A stretch of DNA of 64,000 nt, from NCBI RefSeq assembly GCF_002836515.1, contig NZ_PJBC01000006.1, forward strand, positions 39,015 to 103,014, written 5' to 3'. The position numbers were made by a program, and so were the translations under genes. The DNA is from Pseudomonas sp. Choline-02u-1. GTDB lineage: Bacteria > Pseudomonadota > Gammaproteobacteria > Pseudomonadales > Pseudomonadaceae. Numbering within the stretch: position 1 is the first letter of the stretch; the number at the start of each line of letters is the position of its first letter. The notes beneath the pieces are model-generated. The model ran no database searches. It saw only the letters and a program-made list of their open reading frames with translations, and was not told where the DNA came from. Positions 1 to 6,949 of this stretch are shown here, piece by piece.

Positions 1-1320
1 TAAATCCTGCTGTGCACTTGGCGGTTCGCCGCGAAACCCTTCCGGGGCGATAAAACTTGGCGTTCCCGGCAGTGTCGCCGGCGCGTCCTCCGAAAGTCCC
101 GGGCAATAAGCCAGACCGAAATCCAGCACGCGCAGCTCGCCGTCCTCACCCAGCAACAGGTTTTCCGGTTTGATATCGCGATGCAGAATCTGCCGTCGAT
201 GCAGCAGGCCGACCGCACGCAACAGGCGCTCGGCGATGTCCTGCCACTGCGCCAATGGCAACGGGCCGCTGTGCTGAAACACTTCGGCCAGCGTCGTCCC
301 GGGGTATTCGCGCATCACGTAATACAAATGCTGACGCTGAGGGCAGGCATGAATTTGCGGAAAATGCCGACCGGCGACGCGCCTGAGAAACCATTCTTCC
401 GACAGCAACGCTTGCCCGGCCTGCGCATCGTCGGCCAGTCGCGTCGGCAAGGTCTTCAACAGCCAGGGCTGGGCCTGGCCGTCGAGCACGCGATACAGCA
501 ATGATTGCTGGCTCTGGCCGACGACGCTCTGCACTTGCCAGCCCTCGAACGCTTGCCCGGGTTTCAGCGCGGGCGGCAGCGGCCACTGCTGCAGCTGCAC
601 CAGCGCATCGCCAATGCTCGCTTCGCCCAGCGCATCGACGCGCACCAGCAGGGCACTGGCGTTGTCCTGACTGCCGGCCAGATGCGCGGCGTTGACCAAG
701 GTTTGCGCTGCGCTGTGCAGGTCCGGCTGATCACGCAGAATCGCCGCGATCGCGGTATCGCCCAAGGTCGACCAGACGCCGTCGCTGAGCAGCACGAAGC
801 TTTCGCCCTCACACAGTTCGCCGTCGAGGAAATCCAGGACCAGATGCTGATCGAGCCCGAGCGCACGCTTGAGCACGTGTTGCATGCCCGGTTGCTCCCA
901 GACGTGATCCTCGCTGATGCGCTGCAAACGCTCGGCGTGCCAGCGATAGACCCGGCAATCGCCAACATGGGCGAGGGTGAAGCGTCGACCGCGCATCACC
1001 AGCGCGCTGACCGTGGTCAGCAGCGGTTGCCCGCCGCCGTTGGCCTGCAGCCAGCGGTTTTGCGCAAGCAGCAGACGATCCAGCGCCTGGGCCACGCTCC
1101 AGGTTTCCGGCGTCGCGTAGTAGTCCAGCGCCAGCGCCTGCAACGTCGAACGCGCAGCGAGGCCGCCATCGGCGCACTGGCTGACGCCGTCGGCAATGGC
1201 AAACAGATAACCCTTGCCCAGCGCCAATGCCGGCGCCGGGGTCACCGCTCGCAGGGCGTCCTGATTCTCTGCGCGCGGCCCGGTGGCGCTGGCTTCGGCA
1301 AAGCTCAGTTGCAGGGCCAT
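1..1320 (-). CDS. PP2C phosphatase-Ser/Thr kinase fusion (3' end outside window)
   Basis: The protein starts at the ATG complementary to 1318-1320 and stays open for 440 codons to the window edge, so its C-terminus is missing. Residues about 1-235 look like a PP2C-type phosphatase (IADGVSQCADGG, LAHVGDCRVYR, FVLLSDGVWSTLGD). Residues from about 260 form a eukaryotic-type protein kinase: ATP-binding Lys289 in LLKTLP, the catalytic loop HRDIKPEN with Asp382, and DFG at 400-402. It begins 7 nt after the nasA stop and should be co-transcribed with it. By recalled synteny (P. aeruginosa PA1782) nirBD and nitrate reductase would follow outside the window. Its substrate is unknown; a role tuning nitrate assimilation is inferred from the operon only. 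Confidence 0.88.
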   Translation of the reverse strand, partial: MALQLSFAEASATGPRAENQDALRAVTPAPALALGKGYLFAIADGVSQCADGGLAARSTLQALALDYYATPETWSVAQALDRLLLAQNRWLQANGGGQPLLTTVSALVMRGRRFTLAHVGDCRVYRWHAERLQRISEDHVWEQPGMQHVLKRALGLDQHLVLDFLDGELCEGESFVLLSDGVWSTLGDTAIAAILRDQPDLHSAAQTLVNAAHLAGSQDNASALLVRVDALGEASIGDALVQLQQWPLPPALKPGQAFEGWQVQSVVGQSQQSLLYRVLDGQAQPWLLKTLPTRLADDAQAGQALLSEEWFLRRVAGRHFPQIHACPQRQHLYYVMREYPGTTLAEVFQHSGPLPLAQWQDIAERLLRAVGLLHRRQILHRDIKPENLLLGEDGELRVLDFGLAYCPGLSEDAPATLPGTPSFIAPEGFRGEPPSAQQDL

Positions 1321-1327
1321 CGACGCC

Positions 1328-2539
1328 TCAGACCCGCGCTGCCGTCACCGCTGCCGAACCCCAGGTGGTCCTCCAGCGACGCTTGACGCCGTGCAGGCCA
1401 AACCATGCCAGCACGCCGAGGCTGGCGAACAACCACAGCGCCAGTTGATAACTGCCGGTGCTTTGCTTGATCGCGCCCATGCCGGCCGCGAGGGCGAAGC
1501 CGCCGATACCGCCGGCCATGCCGATCAGCCCGGTCATCACGCCGATCTCCAGACGAAAACGCTGCGGCACTAGTTGGAAAACCGCACCGTTGCCCGCGCC
1601 CAAGCCGAGCATGGTGCAGACGAAAAGCGCCAGCGCCGCGTAGGAACTTGGCAGATTGAAGCCGACGGCGGCGATGCAGATGGCAGCGACGGTGTACATC
1701 GCCAGCAAGGTGCGAATGCCGCCGAAGCGATCGGCCAGCGCGCCACCCAGTGGCCGCATCAGGCTGCCGCCGAACACGCAGGCAGCGGTGTAGTAGCCGG
1801 CGGTTACCGGGCTCAGACCGTATTGATCGTTGAAGTAACCGGGCAGGGCGCTGGCCAGGCCGATGAAGCCGCCGAAGGTGACGCTGTAGAAAAACATGAA
1901 CCACCAGCTGTCGCGATCACCGAGGGCCTTGAAGTAGTCGGCCATGGCTTTCGGTTTTGGCCGCTGCGGGGCGTTTTTTGCCAACAGGGCGAACAGCACC
2001 AAGGTCAAAACCAGCGGGATCAGGGCGAAACCGAAGACATTGCTCCAGCCGAACGCGGCGGCAATCACTGGCGCCAGCAGCGCGGCGAACACGGTGCCGG
2101 AGTTGCCCGCACCGGCGATGCCCATGGCTTTGCCCTGATGCTCTGGCGGGTACCACTGCGAGGCCAGCGGCAGGGCCACGGCGAACGACGCGCCGGCCAT
2201 GCCGAGGAACAGGCCGAGGATCAGCGCCTGTTCATAACTGTGGATGCCGAGTTTCCAGGCGCCGAACAGCGCGCAGATGACGATGACCTGGCCGATCAGT
2301 CCGGCGGTCTTGGGCGACAAGCGATCCGCGAGCATGCCCATGGCGAAGCGCAACACCGCGCCGGCGAGAATCGGCGTGGCGACCACAAGGCCGCGTTGCT
2401 GGGTGGTCAGGTGCAGGTCGGCGGCAATCTGCACCGCCAGCGGGCCGAGCAGGTACCAGACCATGAAGCTCAGGTCGAAATACAGGAAGGCCGCGAACAG
2501 GGTCGGGGTATGGCCGGATTTCCAGAAGCTTGAATTCAT
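1328..2539 (-). CDS. nasA: NasA/NarK-type nitrate/nitrite MFS transporter
   Basis: This 403-residue inner-membrane protein of the major facilitator superfamily, nitrate/nitrite porter branch, imports nitrate for assimilation. It has about 12 hydrophobic segments, the MFS loop motif GMLADRLSPKTAGL, and a glycine-rich stretch GIAGAGNSGTVFAALLAP matching the nitrate signature of NarK/NrtB-like porters. The start is MNSSFWKSG, preceded by GAGGTG; an in-frame upstream extension exists but runs through leader RNA and lacks a ribosome site. It is the first gene of the operon with the PP2C-kinase. Expression should depend on the sigma-54 type promoter at 2738-2753 and the NasT-responsive leader described separately. 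Confidence 0.92.
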   Translation of the reverse strand: MNSSFWKSGHTPTLFAAFLYFDLSFMVWYLLGPLAVQIAADLHLTTQQRGLVVATPILAGAVLRFAMGMLADRLSPKTAGLIGQVIVICALFGAWKLGIHSYEQALILGLFLGMAGASFAVALPLASQWYPPEHQGKAMGIAGAGNSGTVFAALLAPVIAAAFGWSNVFGFALIPLVLTLVLFALLAKNAPQRPKPKAMADYFKALGDRDSWWFMFFYSVTFGGFIGLASALPGYFNDQYGLSPVTAGYYTAACVFGGSLMRPLGGALADRFGGIRTLLAMYTVAAICIAAVGFNLPSSYAALALFVCTMLGLGAGNGAVFQLVPQRFRLEIGVMTGLIGMAGGIGGFALAAGMGAIKQSTGSYQLALWLFASLGVLAWFGLHGVKRRWRTTWGSAAVTAARV

Positions 2540-2632
2540 CGCGCACCTCGGCTGAAAAGAGTCTCGAAAGGAGTCATGCACAGCAGGTGGAGCGCCTGCA
2601 CGGCCGCACCACCGGCCCCGCTCTGTGGGGCC

Positions 2633-2689
2633 AAAACGCAAAAACGCCGCTACCGGATCCGCGCGAGGGCGAATGGGGTGAGCGACGTC
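2633..2689 (-). terminator. Conditional terminator in the nasA leader
   Basis: On the minus strand GACGTCGCT (2689-2681) can pair over nine positions, two of them G-U, with AGCGGCGTT (2651-2643). The 3' arm is followed by TTTGCGTTTT. The 5' arm uses part of the loop and the 3' arm of hexaloop hairpin 2 (2683-2696), so the terminator and that hairpin cannot form together. This is the arrangement of ANTAR-controlled leaders. The loop is long (29 nt), which weakens the call. Confidence 0.6.
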
Positions 2690-2723
2690 TTTGTCGTGGG
2701 TGGGGCAACCGCCGTTGGTTACC
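2683..2723 (-). promoter_or_regulatory. ANTAR-type two-hexaloop antitermination leader of nasA
   Basis: Read on the minus strand, hairpin 1 (2723-2704) is GGTAACC-AACGGC-GGTTGCC and hairpin 2 (2696-2683) is CGAC-AAAGAC-GTCG, 7 nt apart. Both have a six-base loop with A at position 1 and G at position 4, the signature bound by ANTAR-domain proteins. The predicted transcript start (about 2727) puts hairpin 1 at about +5. The NasT gene itself lies immediately upstream (2922-3497). Free NasT is expected to stabilise hairpin 2 and block the terminator, switching nasA on when NasS senses nitrate. Confidence 0.8.
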
Positions 2724-2737
2724 TGTGCGGTTTACAT

Positions 2738-2753
2738 AGCGAGATTTGTGCCA
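2738..2753 (-). promoter_or_regulatory. Sigma-54 promoter of nasA
   Basis: The minus strand reads TGGCACAAATCTCGCT, matching the -24/-12 consensus TGGCACG-N4-TTGCW with exact spacing and a T-to-C change in the -12 box. The predicted start is near 2727, directly before the hexaloop leader. This fits nitrogen (NtrC/RpoN) control of nitrate assimilation. Confidence 0.72.
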
Positions 2754-2763
2754 AGGCTCGAAA

Positions 2764-2803
2764 AGATCGCAGCCTCGTTGCACTCGTCAGCTCCTACAGG
2801 AGG
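2764..2803. repeat. Short palindromic repeat, GTAGGAGCTG family (single copy)
   Basis: It contains GATCGCAGCCTCGTT...GTCAGCTCCTACAGG, the same family as the elements at 5975, 13930 and 28134. It abuts the GATCGTTCCC-family element at 2808 and lies just upstream of the nasA sigma-54 promoter. Confidence 0.75.
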
Positions 2804-2807
2804 CTCA

Positions 2808-2919
2808 GATCGTTCCCATGCTCCGCGTGGGAATGCCTCCATGGACGCTCTGCGTCCGCTCTTGCGAGGTGACGCAGAGCGTCACGTGATGCATTCCCAC
2901 GCAGAGCGTGGGAACGATC
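2808..2919. repeat. Palindromic repeat pair, GATCGTTCCCACGC family
   Basis: An inverted pair GATCGTTCCCATGCTCCGCG... / ...GCAGAGCGTGGGAACGATC encloses a second inverted pair (GACGCTCTGCGTC / GACGCAGAGCGTC). Near-identical units lie at 18623-18735 and 48695-48804. It ends 2 nt from the nasT stop codon and probably terminates or stabilises the nasST message. Confidence 0.85.
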
Positions 2920-2921
2920 AT

Positions 2922-3497
2922 TCAGCCCAGCAACTCACTCATGGCAATGATCTGCTCCGCCACTTGAATAAGCTTCTGCTGGCGGCTCATGGCCTGGCGG
3001 CGCATCAGCGTGTAGGCCTCTTCCTCGTTGCAGTCCTTCATCTTCATCAGCAAACCCTTGGCCAGTTCGATGCGCTTGCGTTCGGCCAGTTGCTGGTCGC
3101 GCGCCTGCAATTGCGCGCGCAAGGCCTGGTCAGTCTCGAAGCGCGCCATCGCCACGTCGAGAATCGGCTGCAAGCGCTGTGCGTGAATGCCTTCGACGAT
3201 GTAGGCACTGACCCCGGACCTGATCGCCTGACGCATCACCCCTGGGTCATGTTCGTCGGTGAACATCACGATCGGCCGTGGCTGGTCGCGGCTGACCAGT
3301 ACTACTTGCTCCATGACATCGCGGCTCGGTGACTCGGTATCGATCAGGATCACGTCCGGACGCACCGTTTCGACGCGCGCCGGCAGGTCGATGGTCAGGC
3401 CGGACTCATCGATCACTTCGAAGCCGGCCTCGGTCAGCGCCGCTTTCAGGCGTCCGACTTTTTTCGCGGTGTCGTTGATCAGCAGAATGCGCAACAT
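2922..3497 (-). CDS. nasT: NasT, ANTAR-domain transcription antiterminator
   Basis: This 191-residue protein has an N-terminal receiver-like domain (LLINDTAKK; ILIDTESPSRD around residues 50-60; VMFTDEHD) and a C-terminal ANTAR RNA-binding domain (ERKRIELAKGLLMKMK ... EEEAYTLMRRQAM). The stretch SAYIVEG has Val where true response regulators carry the conserved Lys, so it is probably controlled by binding NasS rather than by phosphorylation, as known for the family. It follows nasS by 15 nt, in an operon. Its RNA target is very probably the two-hexaloop leader of nasA only 200 bp away. Confidence 0.93.
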   Translation of the reverse strand: MLRILLINDTAKKVGRLKAALTEAGFEVIDESGLTIDLPARVETVRPDVILIDTESPSRDVMEQVVLVSRDQPRPIVMFTDEHDPGVMRQAIRSGVSAYIVEGIHAQRLQPILDVAMARFETDQALRAQLQARDQQLAERKRIELAKGLLMKMKDCNEEEAYTLMRRQAMSRQQKLIQVAEQIIAMSELLG

Positions 3498-3512
3498 GTT
3501 CGCGATCTCCTG

Positions 3513-4724
3513 TCAGCGCTGGGCGAGTAGGGGGGTGGCGTCGTTCAGGGCGTGCAGTTTGAAACTGCGCGCATAGCCCGCCGGATCGCTGCCATCCCAG
3601 ACCTTGCCGTCGAGCAACTGGCTGCTGCGCAGGTCTGCATATGAAGTCGCGACACCGATAGCGCTGGCGGCCTCGCGATACAGATCCAGATGCTGAACCT
3701 GACGGGCGACGGCCAGATAATTCGGGTCCTCGCGCAACAGGCCCCAGCGGCGGAACTGGGTCATGAACCACATGCCGTCGGAAAGGTAGGGCAGATTGAC
3801 CTCGCCATCGCCGTGAAAACGCAGCGCGTGCGGATCCTGCCAGCGATTGCCGAGGCCGTCGGCGTAGTCGCCCATAAAGCGCGGCTCGATGCAGGTGGCC
3901 GGGGTGTCGAGGTATTCCGCAGCGCTGAGTAATTGGGCGGTGCTGCGGCGGTTTTCCGGGCTTTGTTCGATGAAGCGGCTGGCCTCAAGAATGGCCATGA
4001 CCAGCGCCCGCGCGGTGTTGGGGTATTGCTCGACGAACGCCCGGGTGCAGCCGAGGACTTTTTCCGGGTGGTCGGGCCAGATGCTCTGGCTGGTCGCCAG
4101 AGTGAAGCCGAGCCCCCGTTGCACCGCGCTGGCCGCCCAGGGTTCGCCGACGCAAAAACCGTCGATGCGCCCGGCTTGCAGGTGCGCGACCATTTGCGGC
4201 GGCGGCACTACCACACTGTTGACATCCTGCAACGGATGGATGCCCTGGCTCGCCAGCCAGTAATAAAGCCACATCGCGTGGGTGCCGGTGGGAAAGGTCT
4301 GGGCGAAGGTGAGTTTTGCGCGGCTTTGGTGCACGTGGCGGTCGAGCGCTTCAGGGCTGTTCACGCCAGCCTGTTGCAAGCCATGGGACAGGTTCAGGCT
4401 CTGGCCATTCTGGTTCAGGCCCATCAGCACCGCCATGTCGGTCGGGGCGACGCCGCCGATGCCCAGGTGCACCGCATAAATCAGCCCGTACAGGCTGTGC
4501 GCGGCATCCAGTTCGCCGCTGACCAGTTTGTCGCGCAGGTTGGCCCATGACGCCTGACGCTTGAGGTTCAGGGTCAGGCCGTAGGGTTGGGCGAAGCCCT
4601 GAGTGGCGGCGACCACCACCGAGGCGCAGTCGCTCAGCGCCATGAAACCGAGATTGATCGCGCTCTTTTCCGGCGCATCGCTGCCATTGACCCAGGCCAG
4701 CGGCCCCAAGGACGTTTCGTTCAT
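3513..4724 (-). CDS. nasS: NasS, cytoplasmic nitrate/nitrite sensor (NrtA-like)
   Basis: This 403-residue protein resembles the NrtA/CmpA periplasmic binding proteins (INLGFMALSDCASVVVAA at the N-terminus, GFCVGEPW in the middle, SDGMWFMTQFRRWG near the C-terminus). It has no signal peptide or lipobox, as expected for NasS, which works in the cytoplasm. In the family NasS holds NasT inactive and releases it on nitrate or nitrite binding. The start ATG (4722-4724) is preceded by GAGGTAG. That ribosome site follows directly on the T-run of a terminator-like hairpin, so leader control of nasS itself is possible. Confidence 0.92.
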   Translation of the reverse strand: MNETSLGPLAWVNGSDAPEKSAINLGFMALSDCASVVVAATQGFAQPYGLTLNLKRQASWANLRDKLVSGELDAAHSLYGLIYAVHLGIGGVAPTDMAVLMGLNQNGQSLNLSHGLQQAGVNSPEALDRHVHQSRAKLTFAQTFPTGTHAMWLYYWLASQGIHPLQDVNSVVVPPPQMVAHLQAGRIDGFCVGEPWAASAVQRGLGFTLATSQSIWPDHPEKVLGCTRAFVEQYPNTARALVMAILEASRFIEQSPENRRSTAQLLSAAEYLDTPATCIEPRFMGDYADGLGNRWQDPHALRFHGDGEVNLPYLSDGMWFMTQFRRWGLLREDPNYLAVARQVQHLDLYREAASAIGVATSYADLRSSQLLDGKVWDGSDPAGYARSFKLHALNDATPLLAQR

Positions 4725-4734
4725 ACGCTACCTC

Positions 4735-4784
4735 AAAAAAAACGCCGTCCCGGATTCTGCGCAGGCAAAACCCGGGGACGACGC
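4735..4784 (-). terminator. Terminator-like hairpin in the nasS leader
   Basis: On the minus strand GCGTCGTCCCCGG pairs with CCGGGACGGCG (about 11 pairs with one bulged C). The 3' arm is followed by eight T residues and, immediately after, the nasS ribosome site GAGGTAG. The loop contains GCCTGCGC (4766-4759), perfectly complementary to GCGCAGGC upstream in the leader (4802-4795), giving a possible alternative fold. Confidence 0.65.
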
Positions 4785-4792
4785 CATTGTCC
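4776..4792 (-). promoter_or_regulatory. Possible ANTAR hexaloop hairpin in the nasS leader
   Basis: The minus strand reads GGACA-ATGGCG-TCGTCC, a five-pair stem with one bulged C and a six-base loop with A1 and G4. Its loop and 3' arm overlap the 5' arm of the leader terminator at 4735-4784, the same geometry as the nasA leader. No convincing first hexaloop was found; upstream there is only a stem with an 8-nt loop (GCCG-ACCAATGA-CGGC). Treat as a candidate. Confidence 0.4.
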
Positions 4793-4837
4793 TGGCCTGC
4801 GCGCCGTCATTGGTCGGCAGACTGATGAGCGGGGTGG

Positions 4838-4853
4838 TGCAAGGCATATGCCA
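4838..4853 (-). promoter_or_regulatory. Sigma-54 promoter of nasS-nasT
   Basis: The minus strand reads TGGCATATGCCTTGCA: TGGCAT at -24 and TTGCA at -12 with correct spacing. The predicted start is near 4827, giving a leader of about 100 nt before nasS that contains the terminator at 4735-4784. Confidence 0.7.
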
Positions 4854-4900
4854 GTCGCCTGATTCGCGCAGGCGCCTCGCGCCGGGGGACGATGCCCGGC

Positions 4901-4906
4901 TATAAT
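4901..4906 (+). promoter_or_regulatory. Probable -10 box of pyrD
   Basis: There is a perfect TATAAT 37 nt before the pyrD start codon. No good -35 box is seen at the usual spacing. Confidence 0.45.
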
Positions 4907-4942
4907 CGCCGCCTCTTTTCGCCGCTCGAGTCATCGCCGCCC

Positions 4943-5965
4943 ATGTACACCCTGGCCCGTCAGCTGTTGTTCAAACTTTCCCCGGAAACCTCCCACGATC
5001 TGTCGCTGGATCTGATCGGCGCGGGTGGGCGTTTGGGCCTCAACGGCATGCTGTGCAAGGCTCCGGCGCAAGTGCCGGTGACCGTCATGGGGCTCCAATT
5101 CCCGAACCCGGTGGGGTTGGCGGCCGGTCTGGACAAGAACGGCGCGGCCATCGATGGCTTCGCGCAGTTGGGTTTCGGTTTTGTCGAAATCGGCACCGTG
5201 ACCCCGCGTCCGCAGCCGGGCAATCCGAAGCCACGGATCTTCCGCCTGCCGGAAGCCGAGGCGATCATCAACCGCATGGGCTTCAACAACCTCGGCGTGG
5301 ATAACCTGCTGGCGCGGGTCGCTGCGGGAAAATACAAGGGCGTACTGGGGATCAATATCGGCAAGAACTTCGACACCCCGGTCGAGCGCGCGGTCGACGA
5401 TTACCTGATCTGCCTGGACAAGGTTTACGCCTACGCCAGCTACGTCACCGTCAACGTCAGCTCGCCGAATACCCCGGGCCTGCGCAGCCTGCAGTTCGGT
5501 GACTCGCTCAAGCAATTGCTCGCGGATCTGGCCACGCGTCGCGCCGAACTGGCCCTGCGTCACGGCAAACATGTGCCGCTGGCGATCAAGATCGCCCCGG
5601 ACATGACCGACGAAGAAACCGCGCAGGTTGCCCAGGCGTTGATCGAAACCGGCATGGACGCAGTGATCGCCACCAACACCACCCTCAGCCGTGTCGGCGT
5701 TGAAGGCATGGAACATGGTGACGAGGCGGGCGGTCTGTCGGGGGCGCCGGTGCGCGAGAAGAGCACGAATACCGTGAAAGTGCTGGCCGGCGAATTGGCC
5801 GGGCGCTTGCCGATCATTGCCGCTGGCGGGATTACCGAAGGCAAGCACGCGGCGGAGAAGATTACTGCCGGCGCGAGCCTGGTGCAGATTTACTCCGGCT
5901 TCATCTATAAGGGCCCGGCGCTGATTCGTGAATCGGTAGACGCAATCGCCGCGTTGCGCAAATAA
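4943..5965 (+). CDS. pyrD: Dihydroorotate dehydrogenase (quinone), class 2
   Basis: This 340-residue FMN enzyme oxidises dihydroorotate to orotate in pyrimidine synthesis and passes electrons to ubiquinone at the inner membrane. The N-terminal helix typical of class 2 ([20 protein letters not shown]) is present. [10 protein letters not shown], the catalytic serine region [13 protein letters not shown], and the FMN-phosphate loop IAAGGITEG also match. The start is set at MYTLARQ, the usual family N-terminus; the frame is open 17 codons further upstream without a plausible ribosome site. It is divergent from nasS and followed by a strong inverted repeat. Confidence 0.97.
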   Translation: MYTLARQLLFKLSPETSHDLSLDLIGAGGRLGLNGMLCKAPAQVPVTVMGLQFPNPVGLAAGLDKNGAAIDGFAQLGFGFVEIGTVTPRPQPGNPKPRIFRLPEAEAIINRMGFNNLGVDNLLARVAAGKYKGVLGINIGKNFDTPVERAVDDYLICLDKVYAYASYVTVNVSSPNTPGLRSLQFGDSLKQLLADLATRRAELALRHGKHVPLAIKIAPDMTDEETAQVAQALIETGMDAVIATNTTLSRVGVEGMEHGDEAGGLSGAPVREKSTNTVKVLAGELAGRLPIIAAGGITEGKHAAEKITAGASLVQIYSGFIYKGPALIRESVDAIAALRK

Positions 5966-5974
5966 CACAGGTCA

Positions 5975-6066
5975 GTGTAGGAGCTGCCGAAGGCTGCGAT
6001 CTTTTGATCTTTTTTTTAGAATCAAAAGCAAGATCAAAAGATCGCAGCCTTCGGCAGCTCCTACAC
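5975..6066. repeat. Inverted repeat pair, GTAGGAGCTGCCGAAGG family
   Basis: GTGTAGGAGCTGCCGAAGG...GATCTTTTGATC is mirrored by ...GATCAAAAGATCGCAGCC...CAGCTCCTACAC. It forms a long hairpin directly after pyrD and probably serves as its transcription end or mRNA stabiliser. Confidence 0.85.
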
Positions 6067-6092
6067 GGGATGTGCGTCAGCCACACCGGCAA

Positions 6093-6118
6093 TAAAAAGG
6101 GCTCCTCGAAGGAGCCCC
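6093..6118 (-). terminator. Terminator of rmf
   Basis: On the minus strand GGGCTCC and GGAGCCC form a tight hairpin followed by TTTTTATT, 85 nt after the rmf stop codon. Confidence 0.85.
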
Positions 6119-6203
6119 TGGGCCGAAGCCCGCCGTCCGGGAAGGACGTGCGTGGTTAATTCATTGCATGTTCAGATTGTCGTGTCGGAATAAATGCCCT
6201 GTG

Positions 6204-6419
6204 TCAGCCGACGGCGTGAAGTTCGTTGAGTCTGTGGATTCCCGCAGTGCCGGTCATACCGTCCCAGTTGTCGCCGCGTCCTTCTCGCCAGCCGTTAATC
6301 CAGGCTTGGCGTACCGACGGTAGAGTAAATGGGCAAAGCTCACGGGATTTGCCACCAACGCCATATTGATATCCGCGCAAAAATGCTCTTTCCAACGGAT
6401 CACGCTTAAGTCTTCTCAT
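6204..6419 (-). CDS. rmf: Ribosome modulation factor
   Basis: This 71-residue basic protein dimerises 70S ribosomes into inactive 100S particles in stationary phase. It matches the family in length and in RDPLERAFLRGYQYGVGGKS, CPFTLPSVRQAWINGWREGR and the Trp-rich end. It lies between pyrD and rlmL on the opposite strand, as I recall for other pseudomonads. The 5' untranslated region (6420-6600) contains two strong hairpins and may carry the Pseudomonas rmf RNA motif. Confidence 0.95.
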   Translation of the reverse strand: MRRLKRDPLERAFLRGYQYGVGGKSRELCPFTLPSVRQAWINGWREGRGDNWDGMTGTAGIHRLNELHAVG

Positions 6420-6498
6420 AGGGTGTTTCCCTCACTTGTTGACTGTAGTGTCGCGTTGACCTCAACCGAGGTCGGGCAGAAAAAACCTGCCAGTGTGC

Positions 6499-6550
6499 GG
6501 CTCGCTGCCGGCGTGGCGAGCCAAGGTGTTGACGCCGTTGCGACGTCAAC
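6499..6550 (-). promoter_or_regulatory. Structured rmf leader (candidate rmf RNA motif)
   Basis: Two hairpins lie upstream of rmf. One is GTTGACG...CGTCAAC at 6550-6528. The other is GGCTCGC-CACGCCGGCA-GCGAGCC at 6522-6499. A conserved RNA structure upstream of rmf in Pseudomonas has been described (rmf motif in Rfam); identity with it is from memory and not verified. Confidence 0.5.
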
Positions 6551-6689
6551 CTGTGCTCAGTTCTAACCAATGAGTCACACCGAGGGAATGATCGTTTTGT
6601 CATAAGCACGTAACGTAAAGGATGCTATGGCGATAAGTAACCGCGCATTTATTCAACGTTCGCTGCGCAAACCCCGGTATGATCGGCGC

Positions 6690-6924
6690 CCCGCTGGCTC
6701 AGCGGGTTAATCCTTTAGTGAGAATGACCCACGTTTGCGCTTGGGTACTATTCGACGAAGGGTCGCTTTCAGTCTTTTTGTTTCATCAACTTTTTTATCT
6801 GTCCCGGCATCTAAGCTCTTTTAACCCGAGCAGCGGGGATGGAACGGCACACCTTCGTGCCACGCGGGCGCTCTTTCAGAAAAGCGCCTGATTGAAAACC
6901 GGGTCGGCAATGCGTTGCCGGCCC
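6690..6924 (+). promoter_or_regulatory. Long multi-hairpin leader of rlmL
   Basis: The 530 bp between rmf and rlmL has no gene. The half next to rlmL holds four clear hairpins: CCCGCTG-GCT-CAGCGGG (6690-6706), GGCAC-ACCTTC-GTGCC (6846-6861), GGCGCT...AGCGCC (6867-6888), and a ten-pair stem GGGTCGGCAA-TGCG-TTGCCGGCCC (6901-6924) ending 25 nt before the start codon. A TATGAT at 6678-6683 could be a -10 box. Whether it is regulatory or an embedded small RNA cannot be told from sequence. Confidence 0.45.
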
Positions 6925-6949
6925 ACTAGCCAAAGGCTCTGGAATTACC

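Noticed and set aside
4793..4827. First hexaloop hairpin in the nasS leader
   Set aside because: Only a four-pair stem with an 8-nt loop (GCCG-ACCAATGA-CGGC) could be formed; it lacks the A1/G4 six-base loop.
5901..6092. Short frames encoding CRSCRRLRSF-like peptides
   Set aside because: These are translations of the GTAGGAGCTGCCGAAGG repeats and recur wherever the repeat occurs.
6690..6720. Possible tRNA-like sequence (CCGCTGGCTCAGCGGGTTAA)
   Set aside because: It looks like a tRNA D-arm at first sight but no acceptor stem, anticodon arm or T-arm follows; it is a simple hairpin.
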